From assembly GCA_001829395.1 (NCBI GenBank), contig MIBD01000154.1, positions 36,086 to 42,064 on the forward strand: 5,979 nt of DNA, read 5' to 3'. Below, one piece after another: positions 5,308-5,979 of the stretch (position 1 is the stretch's first letter; each line of letters opens with the position of its first letter). This DNA is from Spirochaetes bacterium GWF1_49_6 (GTDB lineage: Bacteria; Spirochaetota; Brevinematia; Brevinematales; GWF1-51-8). Position numbers and translations under genes: made by a program. Under the pieces are notes generated by a model, which did not search any database, was not told the DNA's origin, and saw only the letters and a program-made list of their open reading frames with translations.

Positions 5308-5913
5308 ATGAGTACCGTAGAACAGCGGGTTGACCGTCTGGAAGATGTAATGTCTAAATTGGCTGAAGAAATGATCGATTTCAAGAATGAGATGGCTGAT
5401 TTCAAGAATGAGATGACCGATTTCAAAAACGAGATGACCGATTTCAAGAATGAGATGACCGATTTCAAAAACGAAGGTATCAAGGATCGTCAGGAGCATA
5501 ATAAACGATGGGGTGAGCTTGCCAATCGTCTGGGGACGGTTATCGAGGATATTATTCTCCCCGGCGCGCCGTTTGCGCTGAAAAGGAAATTCGGTATCGA
5601 AATTCAGAATATTTCCGTGCGCACGAAACTCCGTAATCCCCTGACGAACATGCTGGAAGAGTTCGATTTAATTGCAGTCGGGGATGATAATAATATCTAT
5701 ACCGTCGAGGTGAAAAGTAAAATTAACAATAATTCGGTCGATTCCGCTAAGGAAAAAGCCGCCCGCCTGAAAGAACTTTTTTATCCCGACCGGAAAGTTA
5801 TCGCCTTATTGGGAGCGCTGTCCTGCGATAATGAATCCGTTAAAAACTATGCGTCCAATAACGGTGTGTACATTATCGCCATGAAGGGCGAGTATCTCGA
5901 AATTGTAAATTAA
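5308..5913 (+). CDS. Coiled-coil protein with PD-(D/E)XK nuclease-like domain (DUF3782 type)
   Basis: The product is 201 aa. Residues 1-70 form a predicted coiled coil (MSTVEQRVDRLEDVMSKLAE, then five heptads at 22-56 of the form M-x-DFKNE, with Met and Phe in the a and d positions). Residues about 70-201 resemble the PD-(D/E)XK fold: Glu80 in GTVIEDIILP, Asp120 in EEFDLIAV, Glu134-x-Lys136 in YTVEVKSK, then a helix (SAKEKAARLKELF, 146-158) and a strand KVIALLGAL. These are the expected metal-binding and catalytic positions and all look intact. This arrangement matches DUF3782/COG5493-like proteins, a group with no established substrate that I know of. Nuclease activity is inferred, not shown. 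It has its own promoter, is divergent from the DUF1015 operon, and no partner gene (methylase, toxin, transposase) is visible. Confidence 0.85.
   Translation: MSTVEQRVDRLEDVMSKLAEEMIDFKNEMADFKNEMTDFKNEMTDFKNEMTDFKNEGIKDRQEHNKRWGELANRLGTVIEDIILPGAPFALKRKFGIEIQNISVRTKLRNPLTNMLEEFDLIAVGDDNNIYTVEVKSKINNNSVDSAKEKAARLKELFYPDRKVIALLGALSCDNESVKNYASNNGVYIIAMKGEYLEIVN
5371..5475 (+). repeat. Five 21-base tandem repeats encoding coiled-coil heptads
   Basis: Five in-frame copies begin at 5371, 5392, 5413, 5434 and 5455. Each encodes Met-x-Asp-Phe-Lys-Asn-Glu, where x is Ile, Ala, Thr, Thr, Thr. Synonymous codons alternate: copies 1, 2 and 4 use AAG-AAT, copies 3 and 5 use AAA-AAC. Copies 2-3 and 4-5 therefore look like a duplicated 42-base unit with only three base differences. 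Confidence 0.93.
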
Positions 5914-5927
5914 CCACTCCAGTTATT

Positions 5928-5947
5928 TCCGGCTATCCCGGATTTTT
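5928..5947 (+). terminator. Short hairpin plus T5 after the nuclease-like gene
   Basis: TCCGG (5928-5932) pairs with CCGGA (5938-5942) around a CTATC loop, followed by five T. It begins 15 bases after the stop codon. The stem is only 5 bp, so termination may be partial. Confidence 0.5.
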
Positions 5948-5954
5948 CCTAAGA

Positions 5955-5979
5955 TTGACAGGAATATCCCGCTCCTTTA
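5955..5979 (+). promoter_or_regulatory. Possible promoter cut by the right edge
   Basis: A consensus TTGACA (5955-5960) is followed by 17 bases, after which the window ends with TA, the first two bases expected of a -10 box. It lies just after a likely terminator, where a new unit could start. Only the -35 can be seen. Confidence 0.25.

Noticed and set aside
5371..5475. CRISPR-like array
   Set aside because: The repeats are directly adjacent without spacers, keep the reading frame and encode coiled-coil heptads.
5277..5499. Two minus-strand frames encoding repetitive FLKSVIS and LEIGHLI peptides
   Set aside because: They are reverse-strand readings of the 21-base repeats. Repeats in multiples of three keep several frames open, so the apparent hydrophobic heptads are an artefact.

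Overview
The window most likely comes from a spirochaete (phylum Spirochaetota). The main evidence is a tandem pair of exported proteins with the conserved features of FlaA, the sheath protein of spirochaete periplasmic flagella. Two predicted lipoproteins fit this, one with a canonical lipobox and one with the relaxed kind common in spirochaetes. Base composition looks moderate by eye. The genus cannot be determined from what is visible.

Layout: the left and middle parts (1-5111) are all read on the minus strand. From upstream to downstream they hold a DUF1015 protein, a lipoprotein with a long Pro/Gln/Thr-rich linker, aspartate 1-decarboxylase (panD), a longer FlaA, a shorter FlaA, a strong stem-loop terminator, and a WD40-repeat lipoprotein cut by the left edge. 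The five genes before the terminator are separated by only 14-60 bases and each has its own Shine-Dalgarno sequence, so they look like one operon. A good sigma70-type promoter lies upstream of the DUF1015 gene. No convincing promoter was found for the WD40 gene, so it may depend on read-through of the terminator.

The 196-base gap at 5112-5307 is a divergent promoter region. It is AT-rich and carries a minus-strand promoter for the operon, an 18-base near-perfect palindrome over that promoter's -35 box, and a plus-strand promoter with a consensus TTGACA. The plus-strand promoter drives one gene: a small coiled-coil protein with a PD-(D/E)XK nuclease-like domain (DUF3782 type), whose coiled coil is built from five near-identical 21-base repeats. 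A small hairpin followed by T5 lies just after it, and a second TTGACA at the right edge may be the start of the next promoter.

How the genes may work together: the two FlaA proteins would be exported and assembled around the periplasmic flagellar core. The two lipoproteins would sit in the envelope. PanD supplies beta-alanine for pantothenate and CoA and has no obvious mechanistic link to flagella, so the operon looks mixed. No complete new system is evident. The best candidates for a second look are the repeat-built coiled coil on the nuclease-like protein, the palindrome in the divergent promoter, and the unusual company kept by the flaA pair.
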